Assembly (NCBI GenBank): GCA_947494095.1
Contig: CANLTI010000017.1
Span: 1 to 64,000, forward strand
Reading direction: 5' to 3'
Length of the DNA stretch: 64,000 nucleotides
DNA from: an uncultured Pseudomonadales bacterium
GTDB taxonomy: Bacteria; Pseudomonadota; Gammaproteobacteria; Pseudomonadales; Cellvibrionaceae
The notes under the pieces were generated by a model. It was not told the DNA's origin. It searched no databases and worked only from the letters and a program-made list of their open reading frames with translations. Shown piece by piece: positions 28,829-37,536 of the stretch. The stretch's first letter is position 1, and the number at the start of each line of letters is the position of its first letter. The translations under genes and the position numbers were made by a program.

Positions 28829-30174
28829 TAGTGTTGCTCCGTCTGTGTTGATGATGTAGCGAGTTGTGTGGCTGCTGTGAGTGTGGCTGTTTGTGTCGCG
28901 ATAGCTTGATGATAAAGTGCTGCGTATTGCTGCGCGACGCTGTGCCAGCAAAACGTGTCCACAGCGCGCGCGCGGCCCTTTTGCTCGAGTGCGTGGCGCA
29001 GCGGCTGGTCATCAAGTACTTGAGTAATAGCATGCGCGAGTGCATGCGAGTTGCCCGCGGGCACCACTAAGGCGGCATCGCCTGCAACTTCGGCTAATGC
29101 GCCGCCGTCGCTCGTGACTACTGCTGTTGCGCAGCTCATAGCCTCGGCAACGGGCAGGCCAAAACCTTCGTACAGTGAAGGGCAGACAAAGACGGTCGCT
29201 TTGTTATAGGCAATGACCATGTCCTTGTCGCTCAGGCCGCTCACAAATTGGACTTTATTTTCTAGTCCTAACGCTTTGAGTTTTTTAGCGTTAGCGCCTT
29301 TGGGGTTGAGCTTGCCGATCACTTTAAGTAACAATGTGGGCTTGCTTTTGAGCAGTTGTGCATAAGCATCGAGTAGTACGCTAAAGCCTTTGACCGGTTG
29401 ATCGGATGAGCATGTGGCTAAAAGCTCTTGCTCACGCTTAGCGCGGTATTGTTGCGGTGCAAAAAAGGCAGTATCAATGCCGTTAAAAATCACGTGAGTT
29501 TGGTGACTTGGCCGGCCAAAGCACGTTTCAATGTCATGTTGTGACGACGATGAGACCGTAACCGCGCAAGGCAGTTGCTGCGTAACTTTTTGTTGCATAT
29601 CTAAAAAACTATACCAGCGCTTGGTGCCCCAGCGGTGCCACCAGTTTTTGGCGGTCTCTATGGCGTGGTCGCGATCGCGGGTGATGGGGTGATGGACCGT
29701 TGCAACAACCGGTAAGGGTAGGTTGAGCAGGCTATAACACAAGGTCTGGTTGTCGTGAATGATGTCGTAATCTTGCCCGTGCACTTTAAGGTATTGTGCG
29801 AGGCGGCGGCCAAAGCTATAGGGTTCAGCAAAGTGCCCGGTCATTTTACCCCACCATTCATAGAGGTCACTCACATGCTTAAAGTGTTTAGGGCGCAGTG
29901 CGATGAGCGGGTTGTGGTGTTCGTACAAGTTGAGGCTGGGTAATGTAATAAGTGGTATAGAGCTAGGCAGTGCGGGGTATGGTGGCCCAGAAATCACGCT
30001 AACATTATGACCTAAGGCTTTAAGCGCTGTGGCTAAATGGCGTATATAAATACCTTGGCCGCCCACATGAGGTGCGCTGCGATAACCCACTAGCGCGATG
30101 CGTAAAGGTTTAAGCGTTGGGGTGATATTGTGTTGCGAAGCTTGCCCTTGATTTGGCACGTTGAGTATATCCAT
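28828..30174 (-). CDS. GT4-family glycosyltransferase
   Basis: A GT-B fold glycosyltransferase of about 448 aa. The N-terminal domain starts IALVGYRSAPHVGGQGIYIRHLA, typical of group 1 enzymes. The C-terminal domain has the nucleotide-sugar site FVCPSLYEGFGLPVAEAM with the E-x7-E pair. I prefer ATG 30174 (MDILNVPNQG) over an upstream GTG at 30222. It is the first gene of a three-gene operon with a methyltransferase and a toroid-fold protein. The glycan or lipid acceptor is not identifiable. Confidence 0.88.
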   Translation of the reverse strand: MDILNVPNQGQASQHNITPTLKPLRIALVGYRSAPHVGGQGIYIRHLATALKALGHNVSVISGPPYPALPSSIPLITLPSLNLYEHHNPLIALRPKHFKHVSDLYEWWGKMTGHFAEPYSFGRRLAQYLKVHGQDYDIIHDNQTLCYSLLNLPLPVVATVHHPITRDRDHAIETAKNWWHRWGTKRWYSFLDMQQKVTQQLPCAVTVSSSSQHDIETCFGRPSHQTHVIFNGIDTAFFAPQQYRAKREQELLATCSSDQPVKGFSVLLDAYAQLLKSKPTLLLKVIGKLNPKGANAKKLKALGLENKVQFVSGLSDKDMVIAYNKATVFVCPSLYEGFGLPVAEAMSCATAVVTSDGGALAEVAGDAALVVPAGNSHALAHAITQVLDDQPLRHALEQKGRARAVDTFCWHSVAQQYAALYHQAIATQTATLTAATQLATSSTQTEQH

Positions 30175-30384
30175 CAAACAAAAGCTGCTGATTATACTGG
30201 GCCTTGGGGTGTTGTGGGGCACAATGCGGTGACTAATGAATTTGGAGGTGGTTTTGGATGCCAGCTGCGCGAACTTACCTGCTTTTGTGCTGTGAAATGC
30301 GAGGGTTGTAGTGAATGCGAGGATTATAGTGATAAGGCAACAGCAGAGCGAGTGTGAGTTGCGCTGATGTTGCCTTAGGGACGA

Positions 30385-30560
30385 GGAAGAAATACATTAC
30401 CCAATAATACTTTTTGTGCTTGCCCTGCTCGACATTATGCTCCTGCAATGTCTAATAAGGGGCTCCTGCCCCTTCGAGCGCCTTGCCGAGAAGCAGAACG
30501 CTACGTCTAACTGGATACACTATTATTGCCCTATTATTGCCTCGCCCCTTATCTGCCCCT
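30385..30560. repeat. Palindromic repeat family A, copy 2 (reverse orientation)
   Basis: It includes GACATT-ATGCTCCTGC-AATGTC and GGGG-CTCCTG-CCCC, the reverse complements of the 18.1-kb copy. It ends CTATTATTGCCTCGCCCCTT, as does the copy at 55.5 kb. It fills the gap between the divergently placed glycosyltransferase operon and the glk end. Confidence 0.78.
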
Positions 30561-30617
30561 ATTGTGAAGGAGGTTTTGTGATGGCTTTATACTATGGTTC
30601 TATACTAAGACTTTATG

Positions 30618-31583
30618 CTATGACTTAAGTTGCTGCTCTAACCAGGCGGCTGCACCGTTGAAAGCAAGCTCTTGATGGGTTACCAAATAAGCAGGGATGT
30701 TCTCGACGTAGGGGCTCATAGGGCCTTTGTGGGCAAATTTAGCGGCAAAGTCGCTTTTGATAACAAAGTCGGTAAAGCGCGGCAAAATACCCCCCGTTAA
30801 ATAAATACCCCCTGTTGCGCCATAGGTTAACGCTAAGTTATCGGCAAAACTGCCTAAAAAGCTACAAAAGGTTTCTAAAGTGGTGATGCAGGTGGCATCG
30901 CTGCCGTCGATGGCTTTAGCGCTGATATCGCTAGGCTCGTAGGCTTGGGGTGTGCTGCCTTCTACTTCACAAATGGCTTTGTATAGGTTTACAAGGCCCG
31001 GGCCCGAGATGAATGCCTCGGCAGAAACATGCCCTAAATGACCTATCGCCGCCTTAATAACGTCGGCTTCAAATGCTGATGTTGGTGCAATATTGATATG
31101 GCCGCCTTCACAGGGGTTGGGGAGCCATTGATTGTTGTGGTTGATAATGCCTGCAACGCCTAGGCCTGTACCTGGGCCAAAGACGGCTTTGTTTGTGCCT
31201 TCTTTTACATCACCGGCTTTTAGGGTGATTAAATCATCTTCACCCATTAAAGGTATACCTGCGGCTGCAGCGGCAAAATCGTTCATGGCGGTGAAAGCGT
31301 CAAAACCAAATTGTTCGGCGACAGCGTTGCACGAAAACCCCCATGACAAGTTGGTCATTTGAATGTAGTCACCTAATACAGGCCCAGCAATAGCGGCACA
31401 CATGGCGGTGGGCTTGGCGTCAACCAATGCAAGGTAAGCACTTAAGGCGTTTTCAAAGCTGGAGTAGTCTTGGCCTTTTAAAATGTGTACCTGCTCAAGG
31501 GTGTAGAGGTTGTTTTTTTTGCCAGTAACAAGGGCAAAGCGGGCATTGGTTCCGCCGATATCGGCAACAACATATGGATACAT
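30618..31583 (-). CDS. glk: Glucokinase
   Basis: Phosphorylates glucose to glucose 6-phosphate in the cytoplasm. The 321-aa length equals E. coli Glk. The phosphate loop ADIGGTNARFALV, the catalytic region MNDFAAAAAGIP, the GPGTGLGVAGI motif and the GG(I/H)IN-type zinc-free glucose site CEGGHINIAP are present. The ATG at 31583 (MYPYVVADIGG) is preferred over an in-frame codon at 31625. It lies beside a thioredoxin-like gene on the same strand. Confidence 0.94.
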   Translation of the reverse strand: MYPYVVADIGGTNARFALVTGKKNNLYTLEQVHILKGQDYSSFENALSAYLALVDAKPTAMCAAIAGPVLGDYIQMTNLSWGFSCNAVAEQFGFDAFTAMNDFAAAAAGIPLMGEDDLITLKAGDVKEGTNKAVFGPGTGLGVAGIINHNNQWLPNPCEGGHINIAPTSAFEADVIKAAIGHLGHVSAEAFISGPGLVNLYKAICEVEGSTPQAYEPSDISAKAIDGSDATCITTLETFCSFLGSFADNLALTYGATGGIYLTGGILPRFTDFVIKSDFAAKFAHKGPMSPYVENIPAYLVTHQELAFNGAAAWLEQQLKS

Positions 31584-31791
31584 GATGGACTCTCTAATAG
31601 CTTTAGGGGGTTTGCCGCACAGCAAAATGCCGTTACAGTGAAATAAAACGACACTCTAGAGAAACCCAGCAAGGCGTGCAAGCGTGCATACGAATGCACC
31701 GTGTTAAGTGAGGCGGCATTATTGCGCAAGGCTTATCGCGAAAGCAGATGAAACCGGGCTTGTTAGGTTGCGCGGTCACTTTAGGCGCTCT

Positions 31792-32244
31792 TTAGAGTTG
31801 GCTAATAAAGGCCTCCGGCTCGAAGGTGATATTGAGTTTTTTAATTAAGCGGCCATCGGGCTGAATAATCACTAAGGTAGGGTAGCCACTGGCGTTGTAG
31901 CGCTGCATAAAGCCGGCGGCCTCATCGGACTCCGAATCAATACGCGCGTAGACATAGTGCGTATCTATTAGCGCTTTGACGCGGGCCTGGCTGAGTACCG
32001 TCTTATCGAGTTTAACGCAATAGCCACACCAAAAGGCGGAAAGGTCGGCCAGAACGGGCTTCCCTTCTTTAGCGGCTTTGGTTTTGGCCTCAGCTAGGGT
32101 GAGTGGCGTTAAGCCGGTACTCGCAAATGCACGTTTACCGTTATAGTTTTGCAGGGCTTGAATGCCAAAATAAAAAGTCGCACCAAAGGCGAGCATCAGT
32201 GAAAAAGAGAGAATTTCTTTTTTGAGGCGTTGTTGAGAGATCAT
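31792..32244 (-). CDS. Membrane-anchored thioredoxin-like protein
   Basis: About 150 aa. One N-terminal membrane segment (ILSFSLMLAFGATFYFGIQAL) is followed by a thioredoxin fold with the redox pair FWCGYCVKLD and the cis-Pro loop SGYPTLVII. The active domain should face the periplasm and may reduce or form disulfides in exported proteins, resembling the C-terminal domain of DsbD. I start it at ATG 32244 behind AAGGG. It lies upstream of glk, with 208 bases between the two genes. Confidence 0.85.
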   Translation of the reverse strand: MISQQRLKKEILSFSLMLAFGATFYFGIQALQNYNGKRAFASTGLTPLTLAEAKTKAAKEGKPVLADLSAFWCGYCVKLDKTVLSQARVKALIDTHYVYARIDSESDEAAGFMQRYNASGYPTLVIIQPDGRLIKKLNITFEPEAFISQL

Positions 32245-32385
32245 AAATAACCCTTGCGTGTAGTTCTGTGGATACAAGACAAGGTGTTTTCAAAAGAGTT
32301 CTGGCGAAACACTCAAGACAGCGACGGGCTCTAGCGCTATAATCGTGCCCTTTTAATAATTTTAGACCACTATTTTGGAGTCAGC

Positions 32386-32979
32386 ATGGCCGACCGTAGG
32401 GCGAGTGTTAAGCGAGATACCCTTGAAACTCAAATTAGCGTTACCTTAAACCTTGATGGCAAGGGCACTGGCGCTTTTGATACCGGTGTGCCTTTTTTAG
32501 AACATATGATGGATCAAATCGCGCGCCACGGCATGATTGATCTCGATGTGTTTTGTAAGGGCGATACGCATATTGACGATCATCATACCGTTGAGGATAT
32601 CGGTATTACGATTGGGCAGGCTATTAATAAAGCGGTTGGCGATAAGCGCGGTATTTATCGTTATGGCCACGCGTATGTCCCATTAGATGAAGCGTTATCA
32701 CGTGTCGTGATTGATTTTTCTGGGCGTCCGGGGCTTATTATGAATATTCCGTTTACGCAAAAGCGCATTGGTACCTTTGATACAGAGTTGTTTTGGGAGT
32801 TTTTTCAGGGTTTTGTGAACCATGCAAAAGTCACGGTGCATATTGATTGCTTGCGCGGCCACAATGCCCATCACCAAGCCGAGACGGTTTTTAAGGCGTT
32901 TGGCCGTGCATTGCGTATGGCATTAGAGGTTGATGAGCGCATGGGCAATACGATGCCATCTACCAAAGGGACGCTCTAA
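32386..32979 (+). CDS. hisB: Imidazoleglycerol-phosphate dehydratase
   Basis: Dehydrates imidazoleglycerol phosphate in histidine synthesis. This is the monofunctional 197-aa form, without the phosphatase domain of enteric HisB. The manganese-binding histidine clusters are visible: [22 protein letters not shown] and the later [14 protein letters not shown]. It opens hisB-hisH-hisA-hisF. A TATAAT lies at 32338-32343, but no matching -35 box was seen. Start ATG 32386 follows TTTGGAGTC. Confidence 0.96.
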   Translation: MADRRASVKRDTLETQISVTLNLDGKGTGAFDTGVPFLEHMMDQIARHGMIDLDVFCKGDTHIDDHHTVEDIGITIGQAINKAVGDKRGIYRYGHAYVPLDEALSRVVIDFSGRPGLIMNIPFTQKRIGTFDTELFWEFFQGFVNHAKVTVHIDCLRGHNAHHQAETVFKAFGRALRMALEVDERMGNTMPSTKGTL

Positions 32980-33033
32980 CACTCGCGTTTTTACGTTACG
33001 CGTGATAGATGATAATTTGAATGAGAGTGCCCA

Positions 33034-33711
33034 ATGAGTAGTACACAAGTTGCCATTATTGATTATGGTATGGGGAATTTACACTCGGTTGCTAGTGCTG
33101 TAAGGCATGTTGCACCAGAGGCGGATGTGATTGTTACTTCCGACAGTCAGGCGATTGCTCAAGCCGATCGCGTGATATTTCCGGGGGTAGGCGCAATACG
33201 TGATTGTGTGGCCGAGATAAAAAGTCGTGGCTTTGACGAGGCCGTTGCCCGTGAAATAGCCTCGGGTAAGCCCGTATTGGCCATTTGCGTAGGGTTGCAA
33301 GCGCTGATGCAAAATAGCGAAGAAAATGGCGGTATTGAATGCCTTAGCGCCTTTGAGGGTGAGGTTAGGGGCTTTGCGAGTACGCCAGGCTTTAGTCTTG
33401 CGCGCGATGAGGGTTCGCACAGTAGTGAGCGTTTAAAAGTGCCGCATATGGGTTGGAACCAGGTGCAGCAAAAGCAAGCGCATCCGCTATGGCACTCGAT
33501 AGACGACGAAGGGCGATTTTATTTTGTTCATAGCTACTATGTGCAAACCCCACAGAGTGATTTGGTGGTAGGGCAAAGCCATTATGGACATGATTTTGTT
33601 GCCGCTATTGCGCAAAAAAATGTCTTTGCCGCGCAGTTTCATCCCGAAAAAAGCCATACCAATGGTTTGCAGTTACTTAAAAACTTTGCCGCATGGGATG
33701 GCAAATTTTAA
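33034..33711 (+). CDS. hisH: Imidazole glycerol phosphate synthase, glutaminase subunit
   Basis: HisH supplies ammonia from glutamine to HisF. The class I amidotransferase triad is complete: Cys in [10 protein letters not shown], His-Glu in QFHPEKSH. The N-terminus [11 protein letters not shown] and oxyanion segment PGVGA are typical. At 225 aa it is slightly longer than average, owing to extra residues around [17 protein letters not shown]. Confidence 0.95.
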   Translation: MSSTQVAIIDYGMGNLHSVASAVRHVAPEADVIVTSDSQAIAQADRVIFPGVGAIRDCVAEIKSRGFDEAVAREIASGKPVLAICVGLQALMQNSEENGGIECLSAFEGEVRGFASTPGFSLARDEGSHSSERLKVPHMGWNQVQQKQAHPLWHSIDDEGRFYFVHSYYVQTPQSDLVVGQSHYGHDFVAAIAQKNVFAAQFHPEKSHTNGLQLLKNFAAWDGKF

Positions 33712-33756
33712 TGATTTTAGCCTGCTCCCGGCAGGCATAATGTGTAAGGTATCAAA

Positions 33757-34500
33757 ATGTTAATTATTCCGGCTATTGATTTAAAAGACGGCAAATGCGT
33801 GCGCTTGCGTAAAGGCGTTATGGAAGACTCTACCGTGTTCTCTGATGACCCTGTAAGTATGGCTAAAAAATGGGTAGATCAAGGTGCCCGTCGCTTGCAC
33901 TTGGTCGATTTGAATGGCGCGTTTGCAGGTGAGCCTGTGAATGGCGATGTGGTTACAGAAATTTCAAAAGCGTACCCCAATTTGCCCATCCAAATTGGCG
34001 GTGGTATTCGCAATGCCGAAACCATTGAGTACTATTTAAACGCTGGGGTTAAGTATGTGATTATTGGTACCAAGGCGGTTAAAGAGCCTCAGTTTGTGAC
34101 CGATATGTGTAAGGCGTTTGCCGGTCATGTGATTGTAGGTCTTGATGCCAAAAAAGGGTTGGTTGCCACCGATGGCTGGGCCGAAGTGTCGGATGTTAAA
34201 GCGACCGAGCTGGCCAAGCGTTTTGAGCAAGATGGTGTAAGCAGTATTGTCTACACCGACATTGACCGCGATGGCATGATGCAGGGTGTTAACGTTGAGG
34301 CAACCGTGGCTATGGCCAAGGCTTCTAGTTTGCCAGTTGTGGCGTCCGGTGGTATTACTGATATCAATGACATTAGTGCATTGCTGGCGGCAAGCCACGA
34401 AGGTGCCGGTATTTGCGGGGCGATTACTGGCCGTGCTATTTACGAAGACACGCTGGATTTAGCACAAGCGCAAGCGTTGTGTGATCAGAAGGCGGGCTAG
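33757..34500 (+). CDS. hisA: ProFAR isomerase
   Basis: A 247-aa (beta/alpha)8 barrel that isomerises ProFAR to PRFAR. The general acid/base aspartates lie in [14 protein letters not shown] and in [10 protein letters not shown]. The phosphate-binding loops are IQIGGGIRN and VVASGGITD. It ends two bases before hisF, so the pair is tightly coupled. Confidence 0.96.
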   Translation: MLIIPAIDLKDGKCVRLRKGVMEDSTVFSDDPVSMAKKWVDQGARRLHLVDLNGAFAGEPVNGDVVTEISKAYPNLPIQIGGGIRNAETIEYYLNAGVKYVIIGTKAVKEPQFVTDMCKAFAGHVIVGLDAKKGLVATDGWAEVSDVKATELAKRFEQDGVSSIVYTDIDRDGMMQGVNVEATVAMAKASSLPVVASGGITDINDISALLAASHEGAGICGAITGRAIYEDTLDLAQAQALCDQKAG

Positions 34501-34502
34501 TT

Positions 34503-35276
34503 ATGGCATTGGCAAAGCGCATTATTCCTTGTTTAGATGTTGATAAAGGCCGCGTTGTTAAAGGTGTGCAGTTTTTAGATATTCGCGATGCTGGCGATCC
34601 GGTTGAAATTGCAAAAAAATACAATCAACAAGGCGCTGATGAGATTACATTTCTCGATATCACAGCCAGTCATGAGGCGCGCGATACAACCATTCATACC
34701 GTCGAGGCGATTGCATCAGAGGTGTTTATTCCTTTGACCGTTGGCGGTGGTATTCGTACGGTGGCGGATATTCGCAATATGCTCAATGCAGGCGCTGATA
34801 AAGTGAGTATTAACTCGGCGGCAGTATTTAACCCCGACTTTGTACAGCAAGCGGCTGATAAGTTTGGCTCGCAGTGCATTGTGGTGGCCATTGATGCTAA
34901 AAAAGTGAGCGGCCCCAATGAGGCAGCGCGCTGGGAGATATTTACCCATGGTGGCCGCAAGCCTACCGGCATTGATGCGGTGGCGTGGGGCGTGAAGATG
35001 GTGGAGTTGGGCGCCGGTGAGATTTTGCTCACCAGCATGGATAACGATGGCGTTAAACAAGGCTTTGACCTGGGTGTAACGCGTGCAATCAGTGATGCGG
35101 TGAGTGTGCCAGTAATCGCCAGTGGTGGCGTGGGTAATTTACAGCATCTGGTTGATGGTGTTGAGCGCGGCGGGGCGGATGCCGTGTTGGCTGCAAGTAT
35201 TTTCCATTTTGGAGAATATACGGTGCCTCAGGCAAAGCAGTATATGGCTGAGCGCGGCATTGAGGTTCGATTGTAG
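34503..35276 (+). CDS. hisF: Imidazole glycerol phosphate synthase, cyclase subunit
   Basis: HisF uses ammonia from HisH to make imidazoleglycerol phosphate and AICAR. The 257-aa barrel has the catalytic aspartates in [13 protein letters not shown] and LLTSMDNDG, and phosphate loops VGGGIRT and IASGGVGN. It is the last his gene here; hisI/hisE are not adjacent. The 80 bases after it are a degenerate T/G-rich repeat. Confidence 0.96.
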   Translation: MALAKRIIPCLDVDKGRVVKGVQFLDIRDAGDPVEIAKKYNQQGADEITFLDITASHEARDTTIHTVEAIASEVFIPLTVGGGIRTVADIRNMLNAGADKVSINSAAVFNPDFVQQAADKFGSQCIVVAIDAKKVSGPNEAARWEIFTHGGRKPTGIDAVAWGVKMVELGAGEILLTSMDNDGVKQGFDLGVTRAISDAVSVPVIASGGVGNLQHLVDGVERGGADAVLAASIFHFGEYTVPQAKQYMAERGIEVRL

Positions 35277-35360
35277 TTTTTGATGTGGTTTTTGATATTG
35301 TTTTGGATGTGGTTTTTGAAGTTCGGTTGTGGCTTTTGAAATTCAGTTGTAGTTTTTAGT
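35277..35360. repeat. Imperfect short tandem repeat after hisF
   Basis: About four degenerate units of the type GTGGTTTTTGA, arising at the hisF stop codon. No function is apparent. Confidence 0.5.
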
Positions 35361-35376
35361 GCTCCACACCAAAAAA

Positions 35377-35424
35377 AGCACCGCCATACACTCAGTAATG
35401 GCAGCCTGAGCGTGTGGCGGTGCT
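35377..35424. terminator. Terminator hairpin, probably of lexA-sulA
   Basis: A 19-bp stem with two G-U compatible mismatches (AGCACCGCCATACACTCAG / CTGAGCGTGTGGCGGTGCT). An A7 run on its left becomes a T run on the minus strand. It therefore best fits transcripts coming from sulA, with a MITE now in between, but could also end hisF transcripts. Confidence 0.72.
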
Positions 35425-35485
35425 TACCTTAAAAGGTTATCAGTGTTAAATCACTGCTATGTGGCACTGACAACCTACTCAAAAA

Positions 35486-35711
35486 GTAACTATTCAGCCG
35501 AACTCAAAAAACCTCTTAACAGGGTGCTGATGGGTCATTTGCTGGGCATTTAAGCGCCGAGCCTTACAGGGAAAGCAAGGGTTAGACAGTGCAGGAGCGC
35601 AAAGTCGCAGATGCTTGAGCGGCCCAGTCAATGATTCATTAGTGCCCGATTTCTGCACCTTTGATCCGAACCTTTGATCCGAACCTCTGATCCGCACCTC
35701 TGAATAGTTAC
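35486..35711. mobile_element. MITE family B, copy 3 (226 bp) with perfect 8-bp target duplication
   Basis: Ends GTAACTATTCAG and CTGAATAGTTAC. The flanks 35478-35485 and 35712-35719 are both CTCAAAAA. The right part holds three tandem TGATCCGAACCT-type units. It lies between sulA and its likely terminator. Confidence 0.92.
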
Positions 35712-35776
35712 CTCAAAAAAACACATACACTATTATGTTGTGATGTGCCTTGCTGCTCTATTATTGCTTTGTGTGG

Positions 35777-36223
35777 CTATTGCGGGCGAATAATCAAGCC
35801 GTTGCATTGCCCTTGACGTGCGGCCTCTTCTAGTTCGGCGAGTCGTTTGTGGTGAATGCCTAAGCAATGTACAACCACTGTATGGCTATTGCCTGTTGCG
35901 AGTGCTCTTTTCATTAGGTGGGGTATTTCAGATGCCCGCTTAGGCTGCAAAATACGTAACCCCAGCACATCAAAATCAAACCGCTGTAAGGCTTCTTTTC
36001 CAATGGTGATTGGGCATATCCAAGTGAGCCATTGCCCTGCGCTTTCGGGCTTTTTGTATTGATGGCTCAGGTGTGCCAGCATGGCAAAGGTAATATCGGC
36101 CTGCGTATGGCTTAAGGTGCTGCTCGCGACAATAATTTCGCTTACATAGCCTTGACGGTTTTTAGCTGTGCATGCGCTGGAGGCTTGTTGTGCTGGGCTG
36201 CCAGAGAGGGAAAGAGCCTGCAT
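35777..36223 (-). CDS. sulA: SOS cell-division inhibitor SulA
   Basis: A 148-aa SulA-family protein that blocks FtsZ during DNA damage. The conserved core ISEIIVASSTLSHTQ-like region, QWLTWICP and the RASEIPHLMKRALATG segment are present. It follows lexA by 4 bases on the same strand and is therefore controlled by the same LexA box. The N-terminal 20 residues are poorly conserved. Confidence 0.85.
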   Translation of the reverse strand: MQALSLSGSPAQQASSACTAKNRQGYVSEIIVASSTLSHTQADITFAMLAHLSHQYKKPESAGQWLTWICPITIGKEALQRFDFDVLGLRILQPKRASEIPHLMKRALATGNSHTVVVHCLGIHHKRLAELEEAARQGQCNGLIIRPQ

Positions 36224-36227
36224 GGTA

Positions 36228-36830
36228 TTATCCTCGGCGAATGACGCCTACGCTTATGCCTTCAATGGCAAATTGATTATCACGTAAATCGACTTCAATA
36301 ACGTCAAAATCGGGGTTTTCGGGGAGCAGGTGGATGGTGGCGCAGTTGCCTTCGCGGCGGTAGCGTTTAACCGTTACGCCTTCATCGATACGCGCGACAA
36401 CAATATCGTTATTTTTAGCTGTTTTAGCTTTGCGTACAGCGAGTAAATCACCGTCTAGAATCCCGGCGTTTTTCATACTCATGCCGTGTACCTCAAGGAG
36501 GTAATCGGCCGAGGGTTTGAAAAACGACTGCGGAATGGCGGCATAATCTTCAATGTGCTCTTGCGCTAATATGGGGTTGCCAGCGGCTACGCGACCTACA
36601 ATGGGAATGCCTCGAGCCTCTTCGGGCAAGCGTATTCCACGTGAAGCCCCTTCAATAATCTCAATGGCGCCTTTGCGCGCCAGAGCTTTAATATGCTCTT
36701 CTGCGGCGTTGGCCGAGCGAAACCCTAAAATTTTGGCTAGCTCAACACGGGTGGGCGGGCAGCCTGTTTCTTCCATGTGGCTTTTAATTACATCAAAAAC
36801 TTGCTGTTGCCTTGCGGTGAGTTTTTGCAT
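36228..36830 (-). CDS. lexA: SOS repressor LexA
   Basis: A 200-aa repressor with an N-terminal winged helix ([21 protein letters not shown]). The self-cleavage Ala-Gly bond lies in GRVAAGNP. The catalytic serine is in [10 protein letters not shown] and the lysine in DEGVTVKRY. The start at 36830 follows GGAGAG. A LexA box lies 31 bases upstream, so the lexA-sulA operon is self-regulated. Confidence 0.96.
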   Translation of the reverse strand: MQKLTARQQQVFDVIKSHMEETGCPPTRVELAKILGFRSANAAEEHIKALARKGAIEIIEGASRGIRLPEEARGIPIVGRVAAGNPILAQEHIEDYAAIPQSFFKPSADYLLEVHGMSMKNAGILDGDLLAVRKAKTAKNNDIVVARIDEGVTVKRYRREGNCATIHLLPENPDFDVIEVDLRDNQFAIEGISVGVIRRG

Positions 36831-36860
36831 GGTCTCTCCAGTGTGATTGTATGAGTGGTG

Positions 36861-36880
36861 TACTGGTTGGCTATACAGTA
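36861..36880 (-). promoter_or_regulatory. LexA (SOS) box of lexA-sulA
   Basis: TACTGTATAGCCAACCAGTA on the minus strand fits the CTG-N10-CAG pattern with extended TA ends. A neighbouring TTGTATACAG at 36886-36895 may be a weaker second half-site. Confidence 0.8.
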
Positions 36881-37196
36881 TTTTATTGTATACAGAAAAT
36901 GCACGATGGCAAGAGGTGAACTTAAAAAAATGTCACTATCGAGCCGCGATGGTAAATCGCGCTCGATAAGGTGTGGATGAATATGCACCGGGTGCTTCAG
37001 CGCTGGGTCTTGTCAGTGCAATAAGGGCGGCGAGGGCAAGGTCGCGCAGCGCTTGAGCTGCCTAGTCAGGGTCTATCGTGCTCAGGGCCGTGCTTTTGGT
37101 GCGTTATTCAATATTTGATGTGCTATTCAATAATAGCTCATTGATGGGGGCGCATGATGATCGTATGGCGTTTGCCGTGCTAACGCTTAAAGCTGT

Positions 37197-37503
37197 GTCA
37201 CTATTCAGAGGTACGGAAATCGGGCACTAATGAATCATTGACTGGGCCGCTCAAGGCATCTGCGACTTTGTGCTCCTCGACTTTATGCTCCTGCAAAGTC
37301 TAATCTTGCATATCCCTATGCAGGTGCAAAGTCTACCCCCTACGCATCCATGCTGGGGCTGGTCGCTATATAAGCGCTCTCGACAATGTGCTCCTGCACT
37401 GTCTAACCCTTGCTTTCCCTGTAAGGCCCGGCGCTTAAATGCCCAGAAAACAACCCATCAGCACCCTGTTAATAGAGGTTTTTTGGTTCGGCTGAATAGT
37501 TAC
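37197..37503. mobile_element. MITE family B, copy 4 (307 bp) with perfect 8-bp target duplication
   Basis: Ends GTCACTATTCAG and CTGAATAGTTAC. The flanks 37189-37196 and 37504-37511 are both AAAGCTGT. The longest copy; its interior repeats the GACTTTGTGCTCCTGCAAAGTC hairpin unit. Its right end abuts an extended -10 promoter before dacA. Confidence 0.93.
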
Positions 37504-37508
37504 AAAGC

Positions 37509-37517
37509 TGTTATAAT
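37509..37517 (+). promoter_or_regulatory. Extended -10 element of dacA
   Basis: TG-T-TATAAT lies 20 bases before the dacA start and overlaps the right target duplication of the MITE. Any native -35 box would lie 307 bases further away since the insertion. Confidence 0.55.
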
Positions 37518-37536
37518 TGTGCGCTTTTAACAGCGG

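Noticed and set aside
28829-28951. Longer methyltransferase start inside the glycosyltransferase gene
   Set aside because: The extension is low-complexity Ser/His/Thr and would overlap 120 bases; the GTG in the TAGTG overlap has a proper Shine-Dalgarno.
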